DNA from: JAJXXT01 sp963764465
GTDB taxonomy: Bacteria; Pseudomonadota; Alphaproteobacteria; Acetobacterales; Acetobacteraceae
Assembly: GCA_963764465.1 (NCBI GenBank)
Contig: CAVXSO010000007.1
Coordinates: 186,001 to 250,000, forward strand
Direction: 5' to 3'
DNA: 64,000 nt
Shown piece by piece: positions 51,003 to 59,768 of this stretch. The position numbers and the translations under genes were made by a program. The notes under the pieces are model-generated. The model was not told where the DNA came from. It was given only the letters and a program-made list of their open reading frames with translations, and made no database searches. Every line of letters starts with the position of its first letter. The stretch's first letter is position 1.

Positions 51003-51833
51003 ATGGAAGACGATGCCTTCGATGCAGCGCTGATCGGGGCGGCTTTCAGGCTCGCGGGGGAGCGCGGATGGTCGCGCGTCTCGGTCGCCACCGCGGCGCG
51101 GGAGGCGGGGCTTGATCTCGCACGCGCGCGGCTGCGCTTCCCGGGCCAGGTCGCGGTGCTGATGAAATTCGGCCGCATGGCGGACCGCGCGGCCCTGGTG
51201 ACGGCGCAGGCGGAAGGCGCCGGCACCGGCAGTATCCGCGACCGGCTGTTCGAGCTGCTGATGCGCCGTTTCGACGTGCTGCAGGAACATCGCGCGGGGG
51301 TGGAGGCGCTGATGCGCTCCCTGCCCGCGCGGCCGGGGCTCGCGCTGCTGCTCGCGGTGGCCACGCAGCGCAGCATGGGCTGGATGCTGGAGGCGGCTGG
51401 CGGCGAGGCGACAGGCCCGCTCGGCCTGCTGCGCGCGAAGGCGCTGGTCGGCGTCTGGCTGTGGGCGACGCGCGCCTGGATGCGCGACACCGGCGAGGAC
51501 CTTTCGGCGACGATGGCGGCGCTGGACACGGCGCTCAGCCGCGCCGAGCAGGCCGCGCACATGTGCGAGCGCGGGCACGCGCCCGCCGCGCCGGAGCCGG
51601 CGCCCGCGGAGCCCGCGAAGGCGGCCACGCCCGCCGCGCAGCCACCATCCGCGCCCCCTACGTCCGCGCCCCCTACGTCCGCGCCGCCTCCGCCCATGCC
51701 CACGGTCGCCGCCGCCGCGTACACCCGGCCCCCCTACACGTCGGCGCCGCACACAACCCCGCCCTACCCGCCATCCGCTTCATCGCCACCCGAGGGAGAC
51801 ACTCATGGCCAGGAGCCCGAAGACCCCACATGA
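51003..51833 (+). CDS. COQ9/TetR-like helix-turn-helix protein with Pro-rich tail
   Basis: A 276-residue protein. Residues 5-60 look like a TetR-type helix-turn-helix (GAAFRLAGERGWSRVSVATAAREAGLDLARARLRFPGQ). Residues 60-190 form helices with GVWLWATRAWMRDTGEDLSATMAALDTALSRAE, which resembles the COQ9 family, lipid-binding TetR-like proteins needed for ubiquinone synthesis; whether it binds DNA or lipid is open. From about 190 the tail is Pro/Ala-rich and contains a 15-bp DNA repeat. The last 29 bases overlap the phasin start. Confidence 0.7.
   Translation: MEDDAFDAALIGAAFRLAGERGWSRVSVATAAREAGLDLARARLRFPGQVAVLMKFGRMADRAALVTAQAEGAGTGSIRDRLFELLMRRFDVLQEHRAGVEALMRSLPARPGLALLLAVATQRSMGWMLEAAGGEATGPLGLLRAKALVGVWLWATRAWMRDTGEDLSATMAALDTALSRAEQAAHMCERGHAPAAPEPAPAEPAKAATPAAQPPSAPPTSAPPTSAPPPPMPTVAAAAYTRPPYTSAPHTTPPYPPSASSPPEGDTHGQEPEDPT
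51648..51692. repeat. In-frame tandem repeat, 3 x 15 bp, in the Pro-rich tail
   Basis: TCCGCGCCCCCTACG at 51648 and 51663 are identical and TCCGCGCCGCCTCCG at 51678 is close. They encode the repeated SAPPT segment in the tail of the COQ9/TetR-like protein. Confidence 0.88.
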
Positions 51834-52236
51834 AGCCTTCACCGCCGCGTTCGGCGAGATGAAGGTGCCGAAGGCGCCGGACGTGGACGCGCTGATGGCG
51901 ACGCACCGGCGCAACCTCGAGGTGCTGGCAGAGGCCAACCGGCTGGCGATGGAGGGCGCGCAGGCGATGATGAAGCGCCAGGCGGAACTGGCGCAGCAGG
52001 CGATGGGTGCCTTCACCGAGGGGCTGCAGCAACTCTCCAAGGCCGAGGCGCCGGGCGCCAAGGCCGCGAGGCAGGCCAAGCTGATGAAGGAGGCCTACGA
52101 GCGCACCGTGCGCAACAGCCAGGAGCTGGCCGACCTCATCCGCCGCGCCAACAGCGAGGCACTGAACCTGCTCAACAAGCGCATCGGCGAGGCGATGGGG
52201 GAAGTCGAGGCGCTGCTGTCCAAGGCGGGCGGCTGA
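51805..52236 (+). CDS. Phasin
   Basis: A 143-residue phasin, a surface protein of polyhydroxyalkanoate granules: DVDALMATHRRNLEVLAEANRLAMEGAQAMMKRQAELAQQ and NSQELADLIRRANSEALNLLNKRI are the typical phasin_2-type helices. It would stabilise PHA granules in the cytoplasm, suggesting storage of PHA. GAGGGAGA before ATG 51805 supports the start. It overlaps the preceding gene by 29 bases. Confidence 0.9.
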   Translation: MARSPKTPHEAFTAAFGEMKVPKAPDVDALMATHRRNLEVLAEANRLAMEGAQAMMKRQAELAQQAMGAFTEGLQQLSKAEAPGAKAARQAKLMKEAYERTVRNSQELADLIRRANSEALNLLNKRIGEAMGEVEALLSKAGG

Positions 52237-52317
52237 TCCGCGCCTCGCGCCCGCTCCCCCGGGTTGCCAGCCTCCTTCCGTGGCGCTACCCCGCGAGCAA
52301 ACTCGCGGAGCCGTTCG

Positions 52318-53547
52318 ATGCGCGTCAAGGACGTGAAGAAAGTGGTGCTCGCCTACTCCGGCGGGCTCGATACCAGCGTGATCCTGCGCTGGCTGCAGAC
52401 CACCTACCGTTGCGAGGTGGTGACCTTCACCGCCGACCTCGGCCAGGGCGAGGAACTGGAGCCGGCGCGCAAGAAGGCCGAGATGTTCGGCGTGCGCGAG
52501 ATCTTCGTGGACGACCTGCGCGAGACCTTCGTGCGCGACTTCGTGTTCCCGATGTTCCGCGCCAACGCGCTGTACGAGGGCCAGTACCTGCTCGGCACCT
52601 CCATCGCCCGCCCGCTGATCGCGCAGCGGCAGATCGAGATCGCGGAGGAAGTGGGGGCGGACGCGGTCGCGCACGGCGCCACGGGCAAGGGCAACGACCA
52701 GGTCCGTTTCGAGCTCAGCTATTATTCGCTGAAGCCCGACATCAAGATCATCGCGCCGTGGCGGGAGTGGGAGCTGACCAGCCGCACAAGGCTGCTGGAG
52801 TTCGCCGAGGCCAACCAGATCCCGATCGCCAGGGACAAGCGCGGCGAGGCGCCGTTCTCGGTCGATGCCAACCTGCTGCACTCCTCCTCCGAGGGGAAGA
52901 TCCTGGAGGACCCCGCGGTCGAGGCGGACGAGATCGTCTACCAGCGCACGATCAGCCCGGAGGCCGCGCCGGACCAGGCGACGGTGATCAGCATCGACTT
53001 CGAGCACGGCGACGCGGTCGCGATCGACGGGGAGAAGATGTCGCCGGCGACGCTGCTGACGAAGCTGAACGCGCTCGGCAAGGCCAACGGCATCGGCCGG
53101 CTGGACCTGGTGGAGAACCGCTTCGTCGGCATGAAGTCCCGCGGCGTCTATGAGACGCCTGGGGGCACGATCCTGCTCGCTGCGCATCGCGGCATCGAGA
53201 GCATCACGCTCGATCGCGAGGCGGCGCACCTCAAGGACGGCATCATGCCGCGCTACGCGGAGCTGATCTACAACGGCTTCTGGTTCAGCCCGGAGCGGCG
53301 CATGCTACAGGCGCTGATCGACGAGAGCCAGAAATCGGTCACCGGGCGCGTGCGGCTGAAGCTCTACAAGGGCAACGCCACCGTGATCGGGCGTGAAAGC
53401 CCGAACTCGCTCTACTCGATGAAGGTCGTGACGTTCGAGGAAGACCAGGGCGCCTACGACCAGTTCGATGCACAGGGCTTCATCAAGCTGAACGCGCTCC
53501 GGCTGCGGCTGGGCGCCTCGGCAGGACGCAAAGGGGGAATTCTCTGA
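52318..53547 (+). CDS. argG: Argininosuccinate synthase
   Basis: Joins citrulline and aspartate with ATP to make argininosuccinate in arginine synthesis. The 409-residue protein has the PP-loop LAYSGGLDTSVILRWL, YEGQYLLGTSIARPLIA, HGATGKGNDQVRFE, DANLLHSSSEGKILEDP and the C-terminal GNATVIGRESPNSLYSM. ATG 52318 follows GGAG at seven bases; the longer frame from 52264 is non-homologous. Its stop overlaps the DUF1993 start as TGATG. Its partner argH lies at 61-62.6 kb. Confidence 0.96.
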   Translation: MRVKDVKKVVLAYSGGLDTSVILRWLQTTYRCEVVTFTADLGQGEELEPARKKAEMFGVREIFVDDLRETFVRDFVFPMFRANALYEGQYLLGTSIARPLIAQRQIEIAEEVGADAVAHGATGKGNDQVRFELSYYSLKPDIKIIAPWREWELTSRTRLLEFAEANQIPIARDKRGEAPFSVDANLLHSSSEGKILEDPAVEADEIVYQRTISPEAAPDQATVISIDFEHGDAVAIDGEKMSPATLLTKLNALGKANGIGRLDLVENRFVGMKSRGVYETPGGTILLAAHRGIESITLDREAAHLKDGIMPRYAELIYNGFWFSPERRMLQALIDESQKSVTGRVRLKLYKGNATVIGRESPNSLYSMKVVTFEEDQGAYDQFDAQGFIKLNALRLRLGASAGRKGGIL

Positions 53548-54056
53548 TGACCGTTTCGCTTTACGACGTTGCCGCGCCGCTGCTGCGTGGCCAACTGGCC
53601 GCGCTCGCGGCCGTGCTCGACAAGGGGGCCGCCTTCGCGGAGGCCAAGAAGGTCGAGCCGTCCGTGCTGCTCAATTCGCGGCTGGCGCCGGACATGTTCG
53701 CGCTGACCCGTCAGGTGCAGATCGCGACCGACATCGCGCGTGGTGGCATGGCACGCCTCGCGGGGCTCGAGCCGCCGAAGGAGGACGACAACGAGACAAG
53801 CTTCGCCGACCTCAGGGCGCGCATCCAGCGCACGGTGGACTACATCGATGGCGTCTCGCCGGCAGCGCTGGAAGGGGCCGAGAAGCGCGAGATCACGCTG
53901 AAGCAGCGCGCCGGCGACATCACGATGTCCGGGATCAAGTACCTCACCTGGTTCGTGATCCCGAACGTCGGGTTCCACTGCACGACGACGTACAACATCC
54001 TGCGCCATAACGGGGTGGAGATCGGCAAGCGGGATTTCCTCGGGCCGAAGGACTGA
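53547..54056 (+). CDS. DUF1993 family protein
   Basis: A 169-residue DUF1993 protein of the DinB/YfiT-like helical family. It shows SLYDVAAPLLRGQLAALAAVL, NSRLAPDMFALTRQVQIATD and YDILRHNGVEIGKRDFLG-like ending (TTTYNILRHNGVEIGKRDFLG region), a pattern shared by this family. Function is unknown; DinB relatives are metal-dependent thiol or detoxification enzymes. ATG 53547 overlaps the argG stop codon, so translation is coupled to argG. Confidence 0.82.
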   Translation: MTVSLYDVAAPLLRGQLAALAAVLDKGAAFAEAKKVEPSVLLNSRLAPDMFALTRQVQIATDIARGGMARLAGLEPPKEDDNETSFADLRARIQRTVDYIDGVSPAALEGAEKREITLKQRAGDITMSGIKYLTWFVIPNVGFHCTTTYNILRHNGVEIGKRDFLGPKD

Positions 54057-54153
54057 CATTCCGGGGCTCTGGCCGGACCCGCCGTGGCGCGAAGAGCGCG
54101 ACCTCGGCACGACCGCCTCGGGCCCCCGCCCCATCAAGGAGGAGCGCGCCGCC

Positions 54154-55326
54154 TTGCCGATCATCAACTCGATTGCTGACGCCACCGAGGAGATGACGGC
54201 ATGGCGGCGCGATTTCCATGCGCATCCGGAACTGGGGTTCAACGAGCACCGCACCTCGGCGCGCGTGGCCGAACTGCTGCGCTCCTGGGGCATCGAGGTT
54301 GCCACCGGCATCGCGACGACGGGCGTGGTGGGCACGCTGCGCGCCGGCAACTCCGCCCGCAGCATCGGCATCCGCGCGGACATGGACGCGCTGGCGTTGC
54401 GGGAACTCAACGATTCTCCCTGGCGCAGCCGCAACGACGGCGTGATGCACGCCTGCGGCCATGATGGCCACACGACGATGCTGCTGGGGGCTGCCAAGTA
54501 TCTCGCGGAGACACGCAACTTCGACGGCACCGTCCACTTCATCTTCCAGCCCGCGGAGGAAGGCGGCGGCGGCGGGCGCGTGATGGTGGAGGAAGGCCTG
54601 TTCGAGCGCTTTCCCTGCGACTTCGTCTTCGGCGCCCACAACGACACCGCGCTGGCCGTCGGCACCATCGCCGCCTCCCCCGGCACGGTCAGCGCCGCCG
54701 GCAACCGCGTGCGCATCCGCATCACCGGGCGCGGCGGGCACGCCGCGGGGCCGCAGCGCGCGATCGACCCCATCGTCATCGGCGCGCAGGTGGTGATCGC
54801 GCTGCAGACCCTGGTCTCGCGCCGCACCAGCCCGATGGAGCAGGCGGTGATCTCGATCTGCCAGTTCCATGCCGGCACCGCCAACAACGTCATCCCTGGC
54901 GAGGCGGTGCTCTCCGGCACCATCCGCACGCGCAGCGAGGCGGTGCGCACGATGATGGAAAAACTGGTGCCGGAAGTCGTGCGCGGCACCGCGCTCGCGC
55001 ACGGTGCAGATGCCGAGGTGGAGCTGACGCGCGGCTACCCGAGCGTGGTGAACGACGGCGAGGCCGCGCGCCGCGCGGGCGATGCGGCGGCGGCGATGCT
55101 CGGCGAGGACCACGTCATCCGCCACCGCCCGGGCGGCATGGGCAGCGAGGATTTCTCCTACATGGCGCAGGCGGTGCCCGGCTGCTTCGTGCGCATCGGC
55201 CAGGTGGAGGGTGAGCGCTACCGCGTGGGCGCGCACAACCCGCGCTACGACTTCAACGACGCGATCCTGCCCATCGGCGCCAGCTACTGGGCGACGCTGG
55301 TGGAGCGGGAGCTGGGCCGGGAATGA
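54154..55326 (+). CDS. M20-family amidohydrolase (hippurate hydrolase-like)
   Basis: A 390-residue M20D metallo-amidohydrolase. Zinc-ligand motifs are HACGHDGHTTMLLGAAK, PAEEGGGGGRVMVEEG (catalytic Glu) and GSEDFSYMAQAVPG (last ligand). DFHAHPELGFNEHRTSARVAELL at the N-terminus is typical. Substrates of this group are N-acyl amino acids such as hippurate; the true one is not known. AAGGAGG nine bases before TTG 54154 supports that start. It is preceded by argG/DUF1993 and followed by marC after 10 bases. Confidence 0.88.
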   Translation: MPIINSIADATEEMTAWRRDFHAHPELGFNEHRTSARVAELLRSWGIEVATGIATTGVVGTLRAGNSARSIGIRADMDALALRELNDSPWRSRNDGVMHACGHDGHTTMLLGAAKYLAETRNFDGTVHFIFQPAEEGGGGGRVMVEEGLFERFPCDFVFGAHNDTALAVGTIAASPGTVSAAGNRVRIRITGRGGHAAGPQRAIDPIVIGAQVVIALQTLVSRRTSPMEQAVISICQFHAGTANNVIPGEAVLSGTIRTRSEAVRTMMEKLVPEVVRGTALAHGADAEVELTRGYPSVVNDGEAARRAGDAAAAMLGEDHVIRHRPGGMGSEDFSYMAQAVPGCFVRIGQVEGERYRVGAHNPRYDFNDAILPIGASYWATLVERELGRE

Positions 55327-55336
55327 CCGCCGCGCC

Positions 55337-55987
55337 ATGATCGCAGCGCGGGCCTTCCTGCTCGCATTCCCGGCGCTGTTCTCGGTCGTCAACCCGATCG
55401 GGATGGCGCTCATCTTCCACGAGACGACGGCGCAGTTCGGCCCGGCATCGCAACAGAAACTCGCGCGGCTCGTCGCGTTCTACGGCGCGCTGGTGATGCT
55501 GACCGCGGCCTTCGCCGGCTCCTACGTGCTGAACTTCTTCGGCATCTCGCTCGCGGCGCTGCGGCTCGCGGGGGGCGCGGTGGTCGCCATCCGCGCGTGG
55601 GAGCTGCTGGCCGCACCGGAGGCCTACGAGCAGCGCAAGTCGAGCCAGGCCGCGATGGGCAGCGGCGATTCCATCGCCTTCTATCCGCTCACCATGCCGC
55701 TCACCACCGGGCCCGGAACGATGGCGGTCGCCGTGGCGCTGGGCGCGGAACGGCCGCTCGCGGGGGTCGGCCTCGCCGGCTTCCTCGCGGGGCTCGCCGC
55801 GGCCTGTGCCGCCGTCGCGGTCACGATCTGGTTCTTCTTCGGCTCGACCCCGCGCCTCGCCGCCTGGCTCGGGCCCACGGCGCGGCAGACCGTCTCGCGG
55901 CTCGCGGCGTTCCTGCTGATGTGCATCGGCGTGCAGATCATGATCCACGGCGTGCAGGACGTGCTGGCCGGCCACGCGGGGCTGTAG
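55337..55987 (+). CDS. MarC-family integral membrane protein
   Basis: A 216-residue six-span membrane protein with the MarC family pattern: FLLAFPALFSVVNPIGMALIF, FGISLAALRLAGGAVVAI and FYPLTMPLTTGPGTMAVAVALG. Function is unsettled (a possible transporter; not required for drug resistance in E. coli). ATG 55337 is given; the longer frame from 55082 is antisense-free but non-homologous. It is convergent with the FkbM-type gene, six bases away. Confidence 0.87.
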   Translation: MIAARAFLLAFPALFSVVNPIGMALIFHETTAQFGPASQQKLARLVAFYGALVMLTAAFAGSYVLNFFGISLAALRLAGGAVVAIRAWELLAAPEAYEQRKSSQAAMGSGDSIAFYPLTMPLTTGPGTMAVAVALGAERPLAGVGLAGFLAGLAAACAAVAVTIWFFFGSTPRLAAWLGPTARQTVSRLAAFLLMCIGVQIMIHGVQDVLAGHAGL

Positions 55988-55993
55988 CGCGCC

Positions 55994-56974
55994 CTACAGT
56001 CGGGGGTTACGCCAGACCTGCGTGCCGTCGTGCGTGGTCATGCGCTCGAGGGAGGCGACGTCAGCCTGCGGCACGAAGCGCGTCGGCTTTTCCGCCTCCA
56101 GCAGCCAGCCGGCGCCGCGCATCGTCGCCATCACCGCGCCGTCCAGGATGCGCGAATGCGTCGCCACCACCAGCCGGCCGACATGTTTCGTGATCGCATC
56201 GATGGCGCCGGCGCAGAGTTCGCCCTCGCCGCCCTGGATATCCACATGCAGCAGGTCCCAGAGCCGCTCCCGCGCGAGCAGGTCGCCCAGCGCGTGGACC
56301 GTCACCGCCATGGTGCGGCCGGCATCGCCATCGTAGTAGGCGGCGTCGTCGGCAACGCCGTCGCGCAGCGGCCGCAGCCCCGCGTCGTTCCTCGTGTCGG
56401 CGCGTACCGGCCAGTGCGCGATGCCGGCCGCCACGCCCGCCGCCCCCTGGACCAGCATCTGTGCGTCCGGGTCGAAGCCGTTGTCGGCCAGGTTCTGGCG
56501 CATCGCGGCGAAGCGCGCGGGGTCCGCCTCGATCCCGGCGAGGCGGATCGGCGCCAGGCCGCGCAGCCGTGCCGCGGCGCCGGCGGCAACCAGCCACGGC
56601 CCCATGCCGGCGCCCACCTCCATCGCCGCGTAGCCGCCCCTCGCCTCCAGCACGCTGCGCAGGGTGCCGACCCATTCGATGGTCTCGGCGTGATAGTCCG
56701 CGGGGATCGGCGGCGGCAGCACCTTGCCGTCCAGGTGCCGCGCGCCGTCCCACAGCAGCGCCGTGCGCGTCCGTCCGCCGTGAAAATCCGTGACGAAGCC
56801 GGGCTGCGGCGGGGGCTTGATGTCGAAGGGCTGGAAAACCTCGAGATCCGCCTGGGTGTAGCCGCGATAGACCTGCAGCTCGCCCGGTGGCGCCGGCGGT
56901 TCCGGGTGCAGCACCTGCCTGACACGGCGGCGCAGGGCGCGCGCGATGCGCCCCGGCGTGAAGCGTGAGTTCAT
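55994..56974 (-). CDS. FkbM-family methyltransferase
   Basis: A 326-residue SAM-dependent methyltransferase. The SAM site is in EVGAGMGPWLVAAGAAAR and IEADPARFAAMRQNLA; WDLLHVDIQGGEGELCAGAI matches the FkbM C-terminal block (VDIxGxExxxL). FkbM enzymes methylate hydroxyl groups on sugars or polyketides; the substrate is unknown, cell-surface glycans being a possibility. It is the last gene of the argH-lptM-lysA-DUF4175 run, 7 bases after the DUF4175 gene. Confidence 0.83.
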   Translation of the reverse strand: MNSRFTPGRIARALRRRVRQVLHPEPPAPPGELQVYRGYTQADLEVFQPFDIKPPPQPGFVTDFHGGRTRTALLWDGARHLDGKVLPPPIPADYHAETIEWVGTLRSVLEARGGYAAMEVGAGMGPWLVAAGAAARLRGLAPIRLAGIEADPARFAAMRQNLADNGFDPDAQMLVQGAAGVAAGIAHWPVRADTRNDAGLRPLRDGVADDAAYYDGDAGRTMAVTVHALGDLLARERLWDLLHVDIQGGEGELCAGAIDAITKHVGRLVVATHSRILDGAVMATMRGAGWLLEAEKPTRFVPQADVASLERMTTHDGTQVWRNPRL

Positions 56975-56981
56975 GACGCCG

Positions 56982-59756
56982 CTATAGCGTATCGAGCAGG
57001 CGCTTGATGTAGTCGCGCTCGCTGGGCGTGAGGCCGGGCTCGGCGTCGCGGCGCCGCAGTTCCTGCTCGATGTCGCGGGCGCGCATGTGCTCCATCTTGT
57101 CGGGGATGCGCACGTCGCCGTTGTCCGCGGAGCCGGAGGTGCCGTCCTGCGTCAGCCGGCCGAGCGGATCGCGGGAGTTGCCCGCCATCGGGTTGCGGCC
57201 GTCGCCGTTGCCCCAGGAATCGCCGAAGCCCTGGTCGCCGTAGCCGTTGCCGAACTGGTTGCCGCGCTGCCAGCCACCGGGCTCCTGCCCCTGCCCCGGC
57301 TGCTGGCCGCGGCCGAACTGGCGCGCGAGCTGCTGGCTCATCGCCTGCCCGCCCTTCTGCAGCGCGGCGATCGCCTTTTGCTCCGCGGCCACCGCCTCTG
57401 GGTCCTGCTTTTGTGCCAGCGCGTCGCCGGCGGCCCGCATCGCGGCGTCGGCGTCGCCAAGATTGGGCGGGATCTTGCCGGTGAGGTCGGCATATTGCTG
57501 CATCACCTCGCCGATCGCCATGCGCAGCGCCTGCTGCATCGTCTGCTCGGCCGCGCGCGCGGCTTCCTGCTTTTGCGCCTGCTCTTGCTGCTGCGCCTGG
57601 CTCAGGGGTGGGGTTGCGGCCGGCGGGCTGGCGCCCAGCGGATTGGGACCGAGTGGGTTGGGGCCGGGCGGATAGCTATTTGGCGGGTTCGTGCCGGGCG
57701 GGTTGGCGCCGAGGACGGGCGGCATGTTCGGAAGCTGGCGGAACGGGTAGGCGAGCTGGTCCTGCGGGCGCAGCCCGTCCGCGCGCATCTGCGCCGAGTC
57801 CAGCAGCGCGCCCTCGTGGCGCACCACGTCGCCGACGGCGGAAAGCTGCTGGCGGCCGCGCTGCTGCTGTTGCTGCTGCTGGCGCTGCTGGGCGGTCATG
57901 CGGCCCTGGTTGTTGCGCAGCATCGGCAGCATCTTCTCGAGCTCGGAGAAGCTGCGCTGGGCATCCTTGTTGTCGCCGTTCTCGGCGTGCTGGCGGGTCT
58001 GGTTCGCCAGGTCCTGCATGCGCTGCGTGTCGCGCGGATCGAGCCGCGGGTCGAACTGCCGGCTCAACGGGTCGCGCTGCGCCTGCTCGGCCAGCGCGCG
58101 GAGATGGTCGAGCAGCGCCTGCTGCAGCGCCTGCGACAGGTCCCGCAGCTGGCGCTGGTCCACCGTCTTGCCCTGCTTCTCCTCCTGGCGCGCCTGCTCC
58201 AGCGCGTCGTGGAGGGCGCGGCGCGCGTCCTCGAGCGCGCGGGCGGTGCGGCTGGAAAGCCCGTTCTCCAGGTGCAGCGCCAGCGTCCACAGCAGCTCCT
58301 GCGCCTGCGGCACCGCGTCCACCGCGCGCGGCTCGATCAGCAGGTAGGCGATGGCGCGCAACGCGAGGTAGCCGCCGGAATCATGCGCCCAGACATCCGC
58401 GAGGCCCGAGATGGCATCGAGCTTCGAGACCGCGGCGTCACGGTCGTCCGGGTGCAGCGAGAGATTGCGCCGCACCGCGATCAGCGCGCGGGCGACCGGG
58501 TTGGTGAACACGCGCTCCGGCAGCGTGAAGGTCTCGTCCTGGGAATGCCCGGCAAGGCCCGCGGCGTCCTTGCCAATCAGGCGGGCGATGACCGGCAGCC
58601 CGGCCCAGGGATGCGCCGTGAGGTCGGCCAGCTGCGCGCCATGCGCCGCTTTCGGTGCACCGCCGGGCAACGGGATCGGCACGATCAGGGGCTTCGCCTC
58701 GGGCCGACCGGCGAGCCGCAGCTCCGCCTCCAGCGACACGACGCCATAGGGGTGCGAGACGTCCCAGGGCAGGCGGGTGAGCGGGGTGTTGCCCGGCCGG
58801 TCCGTGCCCGGGGGCGAGGGGAAGCGGACCAGCGGCGCGGGGTCCTGCACCACGGCGAGGTCCCAGCTGCCGACGGTGCGCCCGCCGCGCCGCACGGCGA
58901 GCCGGCCGCCCGTGTCGAGCACCGTTTCGAGCGCGAAGCTGCCGGAATCGAGCGTGCGGAAGCCGAGCGACTTCACGCCGAACTGCAGGCTGGGCACCGC
59001 GCCGCTGCCGCCGGTGAGCGAGAGGCCGAGCTTGCTGCCGGCGGGCACCGTGACCTGGCGTGCGGCCGGATTGGTGCCGCCCGGCGCCGTCGGATCGCTG
59101 GCGGCGAGGAAGATCGGCGCGAGGCCGGTATAAGCCGGCGGCGTGATCCAGGCCTGCAGCCGCTCGGCGGGGGCGCGTGCGGCCGGTGCGAGGCCGGGAC
59201 TGAACGCGGCGGCGAGGCGTTCCGGCGCGAGAGGGCCGGCGATGCCGATCGCGGCGACGAGCCCGACGATGAGGGCGGCCCGCAGCGCCAGCGGGTCGCG
59301 CACGGCGAGGCCGGGATGCGGCCAGCCACTGCGCAGGCCCCGCACCGCGCGCGCGGCGCGCAGCAGGTGGGCGACCCAGAGCGCGTCCGCCCCCGCGGAG
59401 GCCGGCCTGTCGGCGAGCGCGGCAAGCGGGCGGTGGCTCAGGCCGCTTGCCCGTTCCAGCCGTCGGTCCAGCTCGGCCTGGCCAGGCGCGCGGATACGGC
59501 GGACGGCGCGGACCAGCAAGCCGAGCTCCGCCACCGTCAGCGCGCCGAGCAGGGCCGCGTGCAGCGCGGGCGGCAGCATCGGCGGCAGGCCGAGCAGCGC
59601 GGCGACCAGAAAGGCACCGGCGAGGCCCAGCGGCGGCCACAGCGCGGGCCAGGCGCTCTCCATCACCAGCACCAGCCAGGCGCGCGCGCGATGACGCGGC
59701 AGGCCGCGTGCCAGCGCCTCGATCGCTTCGGTCGGCCGGTCCGGAGGTCCGATCAC
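56982..59756 (-). CDS. DUF4175 (TIGR02302) large membrane-anchored protein
   Basis: A 924-residue protein. Three N-terminal membrane spans (about 30-70 and 155-180) precede a large periplasmic part, rich in coiled coils, with a Gln-rich region (about 620-645) and a Pro/Asn-rich repeat of five residues (GANPP, GTNPP, NSYPP, GPNPL, GPNPL, GASPP; about 680-715). The C-terminus is Asp/Arg-rich (PSERDYIKRLLDTL). This family is typical of alphaproteobacteria and found next to lysA/argH; its role is unknown. ATG 59756. Confidence 0.85.
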   Translation of the reverse strand: MIGPPDRPTEAIEALARGLPRHRARAWLVLVMESAWPALWPPLGLAGAFLVAALLGLPPMLPPALHAALLGALTVAELGLLVRAVRRIRAPGQAELDRRLERASGLSHRPLAALADRPASAGADALWVAHLLRAARAVRGLRSGWPHPGLAVRDPLALRAALIVGLVAAIGIAGPLAPERLAAAFSPGLAPAARAPAERLQAWITPPAYTGLAPIFLAASDPTAPGGTNPAARQVTVPAGSKLGLSLTGGSGAVPSLQFGVKSLGFRTLDSGSFALETVLDTGGRLAVRRGGRTVGSWDLAVVQDPAPLVRFPSPPGTDRPGNTPLTRLPWDVSHPYGVVSLEAELRLAGRPEAKPLIVPIPLPGGAPKAAHGAQLADLTAHPWAGLPVIARLIGKDAAGLAGHSQDETFTLPERVFTNPVARALIAVRRNLSLHPDDRDAAVSKLDAISGLADVWAHDSGGYLALRAIAYLLIEPRAVDAVPQAQELLWTLALHLENGLSSRTARALEDARRALHDALEQARQEEKQGKTVDQRQLRDLSQALQQALLDHLRALAEQAQRDPLSRQFDPRLDPRDTQRMQDLANQTRQHAENGDNKDAQRSFSELEKMLPMLRNNQGRMTAQQRQQQQQQQRGRQQLSAVGDVVRHEGALLDSAQMRADGLRPQDQLAYPFRQLPNMPPVLGANPPGTNPPNSYPPGPNPLGPNPLGASPPAATPPLSQAQQQEQAQKQEAARAAEQTMQQALRMAIGEVMQQYADLTGKIPPNLGDADAAMRAAGDALAQKQDPEAVAAEQKAIAALQKGGQAMSQQLARQFGRGQQPGQGQEPGGWQRGNQFGNGYGDQGFGDSWGNGDGRNPMAGNSRDPLGRLTQDGTSGSADNGDVRIPDKMEHMRARDIEQELRRRDAEPGLTPSERDYIKRLLDTL
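57621..57710. repeat. In-frame tandem repeat, 6 x 15 bp, in the DUF4175 gene
   Basis: Six 15-base units on the plus strand (57621, 57636, 57651, 57666, 57681, 57696) encode on the minus strand the pentapeptides GANPP, GTNPP, NSYPP, GPNPL, GPNPL and GASPP. Because 15 is a multiple of 3, the expansion keeps the frame, unlike the 14-bp arrays at gene ends. Confidence 0.9.
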
Positions 59757-59768
59757 GGCCCTGGTCCC

